Source: Lepiota brunneoincarnata (Eukaryota; Basidiomycota; Agaricomycetes; Agaricales; Agaricaceae). Taken from it: 64,000 nucleotides of DNA. Both the position numbers and the translations under genes were made by a program. This document shows positions 41,913-53,009 of this stretch, piece after piece. The stretch is from positions 1 to 64,000 of the forward strand of contig JAEBUN010000007.1 in the NCBI GenBank assembly GCA_023014365.1, given 5' to 3'. The stretch's first letter is position 1, and each line of letters opens with the position of its first letter. The notes under the pieces are model-generated. The model was not told the origin of the DNA, ran no database searches, and saw only the letters and a program-made list of their open reading frames with translations.

Positions 41913-42250
41913 TAATACATCTTGGAGGGAAAGTGAGGAAAGATGGACTATATACGTGAACCATTTAATCCCTGAAATTGTTGTCGGGCTCGCAAACACG
42001 TGCCGAGTTCTGATCTCCGTTCCGCTAGCGTATTTCACCCTGCCATATGCCTTTTGTTGTATGTCCCGCTCTCTGTCACCATTGCACGGTCTCTACCGTT
42101 TTGTATCACCTACACTATGCCCTTACCACACTCCTCTGCTTGTCAACTTTGTCTTATTGTGCTTATTGTCTCCGGACAAGCGTGTGTACCGTAGTATCTG
42201 ATAAATAGCGTACTATGTGTAACCACACTTCAGCTCTCGCGTCGAGACTG
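41913..42250. other. intergenic; no supported gene
   Basis: 3' flank of the BTB gene. Short frames only. Confidence 0.5.
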
Positions 42251-42632
42251 GAGTGAGTATCTTATCTTACTACTATACTTCACCCTTGATTGATGGTCCC
42301 CCCCGATTGCCGCTTTCTCCCTTAATCTTTTCAGAATCTCACCAAATTTGGGATATGAATTAGTGACAATGCCAATACCACATTCCAACTTGATTTATCG
42401 AAAACTATGCAAGGATTATTGAGATATGGGGGGTTGGGGTTTGTCACACTCCGAGCAGAGTCCCGTGTCGGAGTGTGAATATCATGATGGTATCACTGTG
42501 CCATTGATACAACGACGCGCCATCTCTTGTGCGCGTCTGCTCGGACATCACTTCGGCAAGGATGTGACTGTGATGTGACGAGTCAATCGGGGAACAGTCA
42601 ATCAAGGGTGAAGTATAGTATCACTGTACTCA
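42251..42632. mobile_element. MITE-like inverted-repeat element
   Basis: The left arm (42251-42309) and the right arm (42582-42632, reverse complement) share GTGAGTA, then CTATACTTCACCCTTGATTGA, then CCCCGATTG. Between them is non-coding DNA with an internal hairpin at about 42446-42478 (CACACTCCGA...TCGGAGTGTG). Size near 380 bp, no coding capacity. No clear target duplication, so the exact ends are uncertain. Located 180 bp upstream of the FCP1-like gene. Confidence 0.6.
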
Positions 42633-42810
42633 CCACGTCACATAGTATAATGTGTATTATCTTTCAATTGTTGTTGTTGTCTTCGCTACGCACGGACGTG
42701 TAAATACCATCCAACTTAAACAAGCGCCAACAACCTCTTAAGGCTTACCCCCAAACATTCTGTCCTCGTCTCGTCTCCGCAGTCCTCTCTTCACCCTCTT
42801 GGTGGGTGCG

Positions 42811-45017
42811 ATGCATCCTCACCACAGGCAACATCGCTCTAGAACGCATCGCAGTACACATAGTCACGGGTATCATACCTCTCCACCATCGGCACCAAGT
42901 TATCATCAGCACGAGGATAATAACATCGGACAGTATGACGAGTATGGTGGTAACCCTGCAACGTATTATTATTACCAGCAGGACGAACAAATTGGACGTT
43001 ACACGGATGGTGGGAGTTATCAAGGAGGTGGCGAATGGGGTCGGAATCAACGCTACTACTACAACCACGACGACAACGGCTACTACTATCCTGACCGTAC
43101 CTACGACTATGGTTACGAACGGGATAGCTCAAGGAGGAGGGACCGTTACAGAGATCAGAGGAGGAACTACCACCACTCATCGTCTTCTTCGTCTTCGTCG
43201 AGGCGCTTGAGTGAAACTAGTTCGGATACGAGAGGAGAAGAGAGTGCCGGTGGTTCGAGTTTTGCTGGGAGGTTGTTCCAGCACCTGGAAGACGGGAGGG
43301 GTTCGTCACTTCCATACCGCAACATGGCACGCGCGTATGCAGTTTCGTCGATGAGAAATAGTAATGGGAACAGCAGCAGCGGCACACGCCGTTCGCGCTC
43401 GCCGCCTCCGAGAAGGCCGAATTTACCCAAAAGTGAGCCGATGAGGACGAATAAGAAGAGACAGTTGGGTCCGGATGAGGCGTATTTGTCTACTTCGTTG
43501 GAAGCGAGTCGGAGACTTGAAGACGACATAGACGGGGGTGTGGAGCAGCGGGGTTTGGTGAGGAAACTGTTGGTGTTGGATTTGAATGGGACGCTTGTGT
43601 ATCGGAGTCCGCATCGGTGGAATCGGGACCGGAATCCTGCTGGAGAAAGGGATGATGATGATGTGTATGCGCAATTTGACTCGTCTCAAGGACCGAGGCC
43701 GCTTCGCGCGGTGCATCCGAGGCCTTATCTTGTCCCGTTTTGTACGTTCTTGCTTCACCCGGATACGAAGAAGTGGTTAGATACCATGGTGTGGAGTTCG
43801 GCGCAGCCGCATAGTGTGAATGATATGGTTGGGAAATGTTTTGGAGAGAGGAAGGGGGAATTGGTGACGATTTGGGCTAGGGATCGGTTGGGGTTGAGTG
43901 AGGGCGATTATGGTGAGTTTGTTGTGTCCGCGAGCTGTCAACTGAACTAAACTTGTTGTTTTTTCTTTTCGTTTTTGTAGGGAGGAAGGTGCAGACTACG
44001 AAGGATTTGAATAAACCCTGGGAGGAACTGGGTCGTCTTGCGGGCTCCGGCTCGCCTGCTGCACAGAAACGAAACCATTCGGCGAGGACAACGTTGCTCC
44101 TGGATGATTCGCCGCTCAAAGCTCATTTGCAGCCCTACAATCATCTTTGTATCAAAGATTATGACCTGGGGATGCGGAGGAAGGATATAGATGTGCGGGA
44201 GCTAGAAGTTGCGAGAAAAAAGCTTGCGGGTGTATTGGAAGGGAAGGAAGAGATTGAGGATGTCTTGAGGAGGAGGAGAGGAGCGGCCACAAAGGAAGGA
44301 GATGAGGAAACTGACCCAATACCCATTGACAACGATGGTCAGGTTGGAAGAGGAGGACAAGGAGGGGAAGCTACGAACGAGCATAAACGGAAACGGAAAG
44401 AAAAGAAGGAGTACAAGAAGAAAGAAAGGATGGAGCAGCAGCTCAAGAAGCTCACAGAGGAATGCGAGAATCCGGGTGGGGTATACGACGAGACATTGCT
44501 TGCTGTCGTGGGGATTTTGGATGCGGCGAAGAGGGAGAGTAATATTGCTGCGTGGATACGCAGTGGGGGGTTGATCGAGTCCTTATCTGCTGGGGAGGAA
44601 GGGGCACAGGCGGTGAGAGGGGAGAGATCGTTTTCGCCCGAGGGTTCTGTCTCTACTACAGCATCGAGCTCGGGGAGTCCAAGAAAGAAGACCAAGACGA
44701 ACGAGGGACCTTCTCAAAATGGTGGTAAAAGGGCCATACAGGAGGAGGTTCCTGGCACTCCGGTGTCTGCGAGTTTGCCGATTGAACACACCATCCCTGT
44801 GCCTTCGTCGCCACCACTTGGCGAGTCCTCACCTGTGCCACTCTCGGCAGAGGCGGAGACGGAGAAGACGGGGGTCCCGTTGACTGACAGTCAGGGTGCT
44901 ACTGGGCTGTGGTTCGATCATCCTGGTACGCTGACCCTTTGGGCGTCAAGAGGGAGGAAGGTTTTAGACGAGATGGGGATTGAGGCTGTTGCTGGTATTG
45001 TTGGTCCGACCGGATGA
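42811..45017 (+). CDS. FCP1/NIF-type HAD-fold protein
   Basis: Two exons (42811-43912 and 43981-45017, 68-bp GT-AG intron) encode 712 residues. The start is the first ATG; the frame upstream begins only with TTG. Residues 1-240 are low-complexity, with tyrosine/histidine/asparagine and arginine/serine runs. The HAD core starts at KLLVLDLNGTLV (D257, N259, T261), continues with VHPRPYL and TMVWSSAQPHSVNDM, and ends with LLLDDSPLKA (D409, D410). The C-terminal 250 residues are charged, with a lysine-rich segment. The family dephosphorylates RNA polymerase II tail or similar phosphoproteins, but the usual second Asp of DxDx(T/V) is Asn here. Partial copies of its 3' end lie near 49.7 and 54.9-55.7 kb. 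Confidence 0.88.
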
Positions 45018-45267
45018 GTGGTTTTTTTCTTTCGCTACTTTCATGGCGGGGCATTAGGACAGCGTAATAACACCTTTTGTTGCCATGTAGCATATAGTAT
45101 AACGATATAAGTGAAGAGCACAACAATTATGGATACAATAAATTTGGAATATAAATGATGCTATTGATACGGCTGTTCATTTCCACTTTATCCATTTTAT
45201 TTTCCCTCTGGCCCGAGCCCGAGCCCTTCGCTCTTTCCGGGTGTAGGATTGATCTTGTAATCGAGTG

Positions 45268-45480
45268 TTATAGAAGCACACTAAGCCTTATCATCAGTTC
45301 CCCCCATCCCCCCACCAATGCGTCTATAACAACACACACCGTCCACAGCGTATACAGATTGCGCGTAATAGCAGACGCATTGTAGAACCCATCTACAATA
45401 TAGCCCGTTTCGAGGCCAAGGGTAACACACCCCAACCGCTTCGCGTACTTTCCGAGCCTACCACTCATTGACAACGAAAG
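45268..45480 (-). pseudogene. ABC1/COQ8-type kinase fragment (N-terminal exon), inverted
   Basis: Minus-strand KYAKRLGCVTLGL, VDGFYNASAITRNL and LWTVCVVI match the region ahead of the ABC1 domain seen in the two plus-strand copies at 46855 and 53010. Cut on both sides; the right end abuts the partial secreted-protein copy at 45.5 kb. ABC1 kinases act in ubiquinone and lipid metabolism, usually in mitochondria. Only about 70 codons remain. Confidence 0.7.
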
Positions 45481-45553
45481 ACGTTGCCGAAGTCATCCAG
45501 CGCCGCGGCTACTCCCCCTGGAGTCCTTGGTCATTTTGCACCGCTTTGTACAG

Positions 45554-46282
45554 GCAAAAATCTCTTCCGCCTTCCTATGCGAGCCCCTTCCCCGTGGGGG
45601 CTGATGAGTAGCTCCTTGCGAGAAACAAAACGAGACCCTGATCCAAGTTGACGATTCTTCACATTGTAGTCCCCCCGGAACCCTATCTGTTGCAACAAAA
45701 CCCAGCCGCATGCGTTTCTATGCTGACTCTACCTTGGCCTAACGCTAATGCTACCTCTAAAACAGGTGCTGGTGGTGCTCAACTCGATGGAAAAGACTGC
45801 GCAGAGATATTTGACAAAGCGAATTGACTCCTGTTGTCACGGAGTTTGTTCATCATGGACCCGATGGTGTAACGGGTACCTGTGGAAAAAGTTTGCTGTA
45901 TGAGGCTTTTTTACGTCTGTTGCACACCAAGAGCACTTACTCATGGTGTGATGTTTTGTATAGGTCTCCTACGCCACAAACCCACCAATGGTGCTTTCAA
46001 GACCGAACTCTGCAGCCCCTACGACGACCGTACTGAGACTTGGTAAGCAGGGTCTTGCAGGGAGGGTCATGATTCATGCTGACGATTTTCGACATTTGCA
46101 GTCCTGATATAAGAATACTTTATCAGCAGTACAAAGTTCCTCTCCCCCCTGTTTGTTGCGAAAAAACTGAGCTAAGTACGTCTGCCCAGATTTTGCTTTG
46201 ATTCCACCATTGACGTCGTCACAAAACAGGAAAAGGTGTTCTAAGAGGCTACAACTGCAAGAATTCAACACAAGCAAATTAA
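45554..46282 (+). pseudogene. eight-cysteine secreted protein, tandem-domain copy 1 (5' truncated)
   Basis: Exons 2-7 of the double-domain gene are recognisable by alignment with copy 2: 45554-45603, a short exon near 45671-45710, 45766-45897 (132 nt), 45964-46042 (79 nt), 46102-46175 (74 nt) and 46230-46282 (53 nt). The signal-peptide exon is absent; the copy starts in intron 1. Exon 4 has a 1-bp shift giving a stop, and the donor after exon 2 reads AT. Exons 5-7 are open and encode the second module (LCSPYDD, PPVCCEKT, GYNCK). Intron phases are as in the intact gene at 60799-61294. Confidence 0.75.
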
Positions 46283-46299
46283 TCTACTCCAGAGATAGC

Positions 46300-46730
46300 A
46301 GGCACCTTCCCTTTGCGATTCATGTTCTATTAGGTATCTGTCACATGAATCTATCCTGTGTAGGTTCTCTGAGTGTAGTCTCCCTTGACTTGGTTTGGTA
46401 TCAGTCCAATTCTTCACCACCGTCTATGTCATTCCTGGCCCACTATTCTCGAGTCAATCGGAGATGAACGCCATCTCGAATGTCCGCAGCGGGTAAGAAG
46501 TCACGTAAACACAGGTTCGGGAAAAGTCCATGGGAATATCCCGCACAGTCCTGATGAACTCTAGGGAGTTGTGCGTGTGTGCGTGTTGGATTGGGAATGT
46601 TAGCGCTGGGTGTGGGTGTATTGCCCAGCAAACGCTGCAGAGGAGCCGAGGTCCATGTTACATGGGATGGAGGCATTGTCCTGCAGGTCGCTGTGTTATT
46701 CGGAGTCGTCCACGTCTTGTTGATGAGGAC
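46300..46730. repeat. duplicated block X, copy 1
   Basis: Sequence downstream of the secreted-protein copy, repeated at 52265-52710 and 63680-63990. On the minus strand it reads like an exon with EFIRTVRDIPMDFSRTCV- and PLRTFEMAF-type segments, but no family is recognised. Confidence 0.75.
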
Positions 46731-46854
46731 AACCGAGCCACGAGCCTCGTCAACTCAAAACTCAACTCATTCCAGCACATGCCTAATTGGTTGTGTCATC
46801 TCACCGGCGAACACTGCTTTTTGTTTTTGAAAATCACCCATGGGCCGTCTCGTA

Positions 46855-47430
46855 GGTTCGGAAAGTACGCGAAGCAGTTGGGGTATGTTACCCTTGGCCT
46901 TGGAACGGTCTATGTTGTGGATAGATTCTATAATGCGTCTGCTATTACGCGTAGCCTGTATCCGCTATAGACGGTGTGTGTTGTTATAAACCAATTGGTG
47001 GGGGAGAGCTGATGGTAAGCTTAGTGTGCTATGATAACACTCGATCGCAAGGTCAATTTTACACCCGGAAAGAGCGACAAGATTCCCCAGCTGCAGGAAC
47101 GAGTCGCTCAGCGTGTATACGACCTGCTTACATCAAGATAGGTACGCATGTATTTTTATTTCCTATTCCCTCGTACATACCAACGCCCTTCCCCCAAGCC
47201 AAGCCATCGGCGCAAACGCCGCCGTTCTACCCAAACCCATACAAGTCAAATTAGCATCATTCGACGATGGACCACAGGTGCCCCTACACCACCATACGCG
47301 ACGTATTCATCCAAGAGCTCGGACGACCACCAAGTGGACCCGGGGGCGTGTTTGAGGTGCCTGAGGGAGAGGCGGTAGCAAGTGCAACATACTGCTTTGC
47401 TTTGTCAGGACGGTCATCGGGAGTGAGCTG
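46855..47430 (+). pseudogene. ABC1/COQ8-type kinase fragment, copy 1
   Basis: Starts KYAKQLGYVTLGLGTVYVVD, NASAITRSL. After an intron it continues with ERVAQRVYDL and AYIKIG, then another intron (GTACGCAT...AAG) and QAIGANAAVLPKPIQVKL. Then come a PPSGPGGVFEVPEGEAVASA stretch and loss of similarity. The K-x-GQ motif of the ABC1 family is present across the intron; the remaining kinase lobes are missing. Frameshifts occur near 47260-47290. Confidence 0.8.
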
Positions 47431-47964
47431 GACACCCACTCAACTTGCTGAAAGTATAAGTACCAATGTAGATTGCGTCCGGCTTAAACCGCTTTCAAGA
47501 ACCACGACTTTAAACCCCAAAGCCATCACGTTGATGTCATCATCCCCCAGACGTCCGCTACTCTCTTATGTTGCATGAGATTGTACGAAAACCGTTATCC
47601 ACAACTATAAGAGATAGGCCCAGAACCTCTGGATGTTTACATTCAAAATTCTCGAACGGCTCGAGCTGTGAAGGTCACACAAGCAGCAACAAGCTCCGAC
47701 GCGACGGCGTTCTCCCCAGCCCTGGACGGCGGCGAGGCCCTCTTGCGACTTGCTACTACATTCATCTATGGCACCGTGGTATCCTACTCGTCGACTTTAA
47801 TATTACTTGCATCCATGTAGTACAGGCACGTCCTTCGTCCAATACTTTAGTCCATCTAATCACCAGACCTCGCTCCGAAGTCGCAGACGTTCTTCAGCTG
47901 TCACAACTCTGAAAAGCTCCGTTCCAGATATTCTTGGTCGCCGATCAAGGATGATCCCAAATCA
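47431..47964. other. junction region without a supported gene
   Basis: Between the ABC1 fragment and the CHAT fragment. Short frames only; similarity to neither is visible. Confidence 0.45.
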
Positions 47965-48870
47965 CAATCAATGTTCATCAGCACCGTTGCGATGCCTTGG
48001 TTCTACAACGAGGCAGGGACCAGGTGCTCCATATCCCATTGGATAGACTCCGCTACGAGGATGTAGTTAAGATGTGGAAATCCCTCAGACATAATCTTTC
48101 TGATCATAGCTACCACCACCGAAGCAATGTATCAATGGTGGGAAATCCACGTTTAGTGGGGTTTCTCTCGAAACTTTACTCAAGTATCGTGAATCGAATT
48201 CCGCATAGCTTAGGCTTGAAGGTAATGATCACTTGTTATCATGGAATGCATTCACTGACAATAGTTTCAGACAGGTGGATCTGATCCTTTAACCCTTCCC
48301 TACATTTGGTGACGTCCAACCGGCCCCCTCACCTTCCTTCCGCTTCATGCTGCCCGTCCCTATTTGGGAGCTAGGATAGATGGGACATTCAACTATGTGA
48401 TCTCGTCATACACACCACTAGTCCACCAGTCAACGCTTTGCTGGAGGCACACGTGATGAAATAACAGCCATTCAACCAACTTGTTGGCATCTCTATGAGC
48501 GACACCCCGCGCCAAGGCCCGCTACCATGTACAGGGGCAGAAACGACTAAAATAGGAGAGCTTCCCCCTGCGGACTCTAGGTCGAAATTCCAAGCACTTC
48601 GAAATGAGTAGCGAGTGACAGGCAAGAAGGTGCTGACTCACATGGCGAACAGCAGCTGGACTCATCTCGCATTACTGGTGCGATGCCGGGAGCAGGATAT
48701 CGGAGTGTCACTGGGACAATGTGGGCAATACCTGATGAAGCGGCTCCTATAATTACTGAAAATACTTACAACATATCGTCTTTCCGAGGGAGAGCCAAAC
48801 AGCGAACGGGATGCACGAGTGCTGCATGAAGCCATCGAGAAGCTGTGAGAGTCGGGTTGGGTACGTTTTG
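47965..48870 (+). pseudogene. TPR-CHAT 3' fragment lacking both catalytic residues
   Basis: Collinear with 35610-36690 of the TPR-CHAT gene. It includes the intron position (about 48222-48270) and the PTGPLTFLPLHAA segment. An insertion in SSYTPTVNA, several stops (for example TAA in place of MKQQ) and a deletion of about 175 bp at 48675 interrupt it. The deletion removes the stretch from LACHA to AVHI, which contains both the catalytic His and Cys. No TPR part is present. It cannot encode an active peptidase. Confidence 0.88.
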
Positions 48871-49489
48871 TTGGGACGACAAATACGCATCGAGACGTCG
48901 CAGCGCGGCGTGCTTGGACCCACAGACACATATTATTTCTTTTCTTGTTCTATGGACGCACTGTTGGAACCTCACAAGCCAACGGACAGTTGACGCGATG
49001 TCGCCTGGACTTTAAGCTAGTTGTTTTTGTTTGAATATGGACTCTATTCTTGCAAATCGCGATCTCGCGATTGTGTACCATTTCATTTCTATTACAATTC
49101 AGTAGAGTTTCGGTTACTTAGAATATGGGCACATAGACAGGCTTTCCTCAGTACTCGTACGTATAACGAATGACTGAGGTGAGCTTCTTCGCTTATGGAC
49201 ACAGTTCTATGCCTTACTCATATGCAGAGTCTAGTTATTCTTACACTCACCACCGCATTCGTGGGTGTTTCACCTTCCTTTATTCTCTTTCCATTCCCGT
49301 CTCTCACCCATTTAATATTTACAAAGCTTAGCTGCTTATTGTATCCGTTTTATGATAAATAGGCCATTCTCTCGCTCACCCACCTCAGTTCTCGCACATA
49401 CAAGTCACTGAGGCTGTGAGTGTCTTACTATTTCTCCAATATCACCTATACTTATCGAAAGCATGTAGAACATATACTCGCCTTTCTAC
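48871..49489. other. intergenic, no supported gene
   Basis: AT-rich sequence inserted between the CHAT fragment and its duplicated 3' flank. No features recognised. Confidence 0.45.
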
Positions 49490-50100
49490 GCCTTTTTGTA
49501 CACTATGGTATATGATTTATGCAGCGACCTCATTGGTAAACTACTACCTCTGTACCTCGTATGTTGTCAATATTACATGCAACCGAGTTCATGTACAGTA
49601 TCACTCCTATATTGGCCTATTGCCTCTGTGTCAATCTCCTCGGGAGCTGAACCCTCCCGCTATCCATGGCTCCGTTGAAGACCGCGACTGGTATTGTTGG
49701 TCCGGTTCCCGGGTGGGTGATTTTTTCCTTTCTCCATTTTCATAGTGGGGTATTAGGACAGCGTAATGATACCCTTTCTGTCATGTAGTATAGAGTATAA
49801 CGATAAGTGAAGAGCACGACAAATTATGGATACAATAGATTTGGAAATACAAATGATATTGATACGACTGCTTATTTCCACTTATCCATTTTATTTTCCC
49901 TCTGGCCTTTTTCTCAGCGCCCCCCCTTGCCCTTGCTCTCCGCCTCCAGGCAGGAAACGATGCGGGATTCGACAACCATTATTAAATACAATCCTTTGCT
50001 TGGAATGTGCTCCACTGCCCACCCGCGCATCGTTAACAATCGTAATCCGGTTGCGGAAGTTGGTCGCATCCCCCGAACCAACACTCTATTATAGTATGCC
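49490..50100. repeat. chimeric duplication: CHAT 3' end joined to FCP1/SET 3' ends
   Basis: 49490-49690 copies the end and 3' flank of the TPR-CHAT gene (compare 36690-36865). At about 49688 it switches, with CTGG shared at the join, to the last codons and 3' flank of the FCP1-like gene (compare 44990-45230). It continues into the 3' end of the SET gene, antisense (compare 55700-56060). The FCP1-SET 3' intergenic sequence thus occurs three times in the window: 45010-45230, 49690-50100 and 55680-56060. Confidence 0.85.
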
Positions 50101-50104
50101 TGCA

Positions 50105-51338
50105 AAAGCAGGTTTTCACTCCGGTTTATTCGGGGATTGTAATCGCCCTCGCTCTATGGCCACGAGCTAAGAGTTCGGCACCCAAACTAGACTCTCGGTA
50201 ACTAGAATACCCAGTGCAAAATTGGTTCATTAATTTTATGAAGGAGCCGTCTCCACCCCGGGATTTTTAGAGCGGACTAAGGAATATGTGTGAATGATGT
50301 CTGTACGCAACTGCTAGTCCATTTCAAGGAGCCTTTTTTGGGTCTGCGAGGGGCCATAGCGAGTGCTGATCAAACCGACTACCGATATCGGAATGAGCAA
50401 AGCTGTGAAGGAAAGAATGATGCAAATAGGCAGTGCTAGTGAAGGTGTACGGTCGCCGATTCGAGCATGCCCCCAGCCCGGGATACGTTCTTGATGTCAT
50501 CCATTTTTATAAACCACTGAAATATGTAGTTAGCTGGGTAATATTAATTTACCGGTCGATAGAGGAGATAGACGAGTTAATTGAGAAGATACGTAAAGTT
50601 GGATTGTCTATGCAACACTCATCACCGTTCAGATACATAGTCTAACACTCTACTTGCGGCCCTTGACTGGAGACCCCCCTTTGACGTCAACGCTCAGCGA
50701 TATTTTCTGATGACGATAAGATGAGCCATGGCGTTTCGGTTGACGAGTCAGCTAGATTCAACTCTTGGTAAGACCGAAGTCCAAGGGGATCGAAGAACAG
50801 TGGGCCGAGAAGCAGAGCACTCCTCCGAATAGTGGAGATACGGGGGCAGCGATTAGAGAAGCGATAGTTGAGGTTTGTGTATCAGTGTCCTTGAGGCGTC
50901 GTAGTATCCGTAGAGGAGGATCTGTGAGAACACCAAATTCTTTGTCAACGAACGCTTCGCCAGTGGTAGTTCAAACATCAAAGCTTGCAGGAGGGCCTTC
51001 TGACGTGCTATGATAGTATATATCCTACATGGTCGTTAGCCTTCGGAAACGATCGGCTCAACGAGCTCATTCATTTCGGGACCCATGGTAAGATGACTTT
51101 TCTAGTACCAATAAAGCTAAAATCCAAGGCGCAATTCTCGAGAGCTCCAAAGTCCTCAAGACAATATCCATAAACTCTTAGCTTCGCGGCGAAAGAACGG
51201 TGACGATTGCAATACTCCAACCAATGCTGCTTTCGGAGGAATATAAATGCCGGGGACCTGGTCAAGATTTCCTTAGCGCTACTCACCAGTTGAAGCCACA
51301 TTGCAATTCTTAATCCCAAACAGGTCGCGAACGCCATC
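50105..51338. repeat. duplicated upstream region of the secreted-protein gene, copy 2
   Basis: Corresponds in order to 61360-62897. It begins with the tandem unit found at 61360 and 61590 (GAGTTCGGCACCCAAACTAG-like). A segment with an ATAGAGGAGATAGACGAGTTA word follows, and it ends at the ATG of copy 2. No frame of its own is convincing. Confidence 0.8.
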
Positions 51339-52250
51339 ATGCTTTCCAAACATCTACTCTTCACAGTTTTCATTGCTGTTTCCACTGTCCATTGCGCTCA
51401 AAATGCCTGCACAAAGTTGTGCTGTACGTGTCTTTTACAGCGGCGTCTGGAGCCCTTGGTAATCTTGCATCGCTTTATACAGGTGAGGAGTTGGTCTGGG
51501 ATATGAACAACAAGAGAATCAGTGGAGCCCTCTTATGCTTGCCAATGGCCATTTGTCCGTGGAGACTGGTAAGCAGCTCATTGCGGGGAGCAAACGGAGA
51601 TCCTGATCCAAGTTGACAATTCTTCACATTGTAGTGACGCGCATGCTCTCTGTTGCAACACAGTTCGGCGGCGTGCGTTTCTATGCTGACTCTGCCTCGG
51701 CCTAATGCTGATGTTACCTCCAAAACAGGTGGTAATCATGGTCAACTCGATGGAGGAGACTGCGCATTCATACGTGACCAAAATGAATAGGGTTCCGGCG
51801 TCACAGACTTTGTTCATCATGGACCAGATGGTACTAAGGGTACCTGTGGAAAGTTTTGCTGTACGAGGCATTTTTACGTCCGTTACCCATGTAGAGCGCT
51901 TGCTTATTGTGTAACATTTTGTACAGGTGGATAACGCAGCCAGCCCACCAATGGTGTTTTTAACGCTATTCTCTGCGGTCCCTACGACGAGCGTACTAAG
52001 ACTTGGTAGGTGGGGTCTTGCAAGGAGAGTCACGATTCATGCTGACTATTTCCGACATTCGCAGCTCTGATGTAAAGGCCATTAGTAAAAAAAAACTCAA
52101 GATCAATCGCCCCCCTGTTTGTTGCGAAAAAACTATATCGAGTACGCCGCTGCACAGCCCTTGCTTTGATTCCACCATTGATGCTGTTACAAAACAGGGC
52201 GTGGCCGTATAGAGGCCATCAACTGCAAGGATATAGCACAAACAAATTAA
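51339..52250 (+). pseudogene. eight-cysteine secreted protein, tandem-domain copy 2
   Basis: All seven exons can be placed: 51339-51423 (85), 51483-51568 (86), 51635-51672 (38), 51729-51860 (132), 51927-52005 (79), 52065-52141 (77) and 52198-52250 (53). The N-terminus is a signal peptide (LLFTVFIAVSTVHC) followed by NACTKLC. Module 1 cysteines: CTKLCC, LLC, a Cys split by intron 2, LCC, GDC. Module 2: TCGKFC+C, LC, a Cys split by intron 5, VCC, NC. Exon 2 is out of phase by one base, exon 4 has an in-frame TAG and exon 5 a TAA, so the copy is broken. With exon 2 at 79 nt the set would total 181 codons. Function unknown; probably a small wall or effector-type secreted protein. Confidence 0.75.
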
Positions 52251-52264
52251 CCTACGTCAGAGAT

Positions 52265-52710
52265 GTCTAGCACCCCCCCTTTGCGAATCATATTCTATTA
52301 GGCATCTGTGACATGAGTCTATCGTTTGTAGGTCCTCTGAGTGTAGTCTCTCTTGGATTTGTTTCATTTCAATCCAATTCTTCGCAACTGTCTATGGCAT
52401 TCCTATAAACCTGGTCAACTGTCCCAGAGTCAATTAGGGATCAATGTCGTCTCGAATGTCTGGAGTGGATAAGAAGTGATACGAACATGGGTTCTGGAAA
52501 ATGTGCATCATGGGACTATCCCCTCCAGTCCTGATGAGCTCCAGGGAGTTGTGCGTGTGTGTGTTGGATTGAGGATGTTAGCGCTGGGTTTTGGGTGTAT
52601 TATTCGAAAGCGCTGCAGAGGAGCTGAGGCCAATGTTACATGGGACGAAGATACTGTCCTGCCCTGCGGGTCGCTGTATTGCTCGGAGTCATCTACGTCT
52701 TGATGATGAG
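52265..52710. repeat. duplicated block X, copy 2
   Basis: Same block as 46300-46730 and 63680-63990, placed directly after the secreted-protein copy. Confidence 0.75.
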
Positions 52711-53009
52711 GGGACAAAGCCTTGTCAATCCAAGCAGTCAACTCATTCCCGCACATGCCTAATTGAATGGCAGATGCTTTCTTTTGTTGAAAATCATCCA
52801 TGCGCCATCTTCTCTCTCACCCACCTTCATAACTTACAAGGTCTCATGTCTACCCAGCTCAGATGATTCGCACTTTGGCATGGCATGCCACGTGCGCACT
52901 AGTGGGAGGGGAACACTCAGGGCGGTACCTGTGCCGGTGAGACTCGGACAGAGGATCCTCGGGGAGCAGCCGCGGCGCTGGACTTCGAATTTGACGACAA
53001 CATCTCCGC

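Noticed and set aside
43167..43758. Antisense frames over the FCP1-like gene
   Set aside because: Shadows produced by low-complexity codons of the sense gene.
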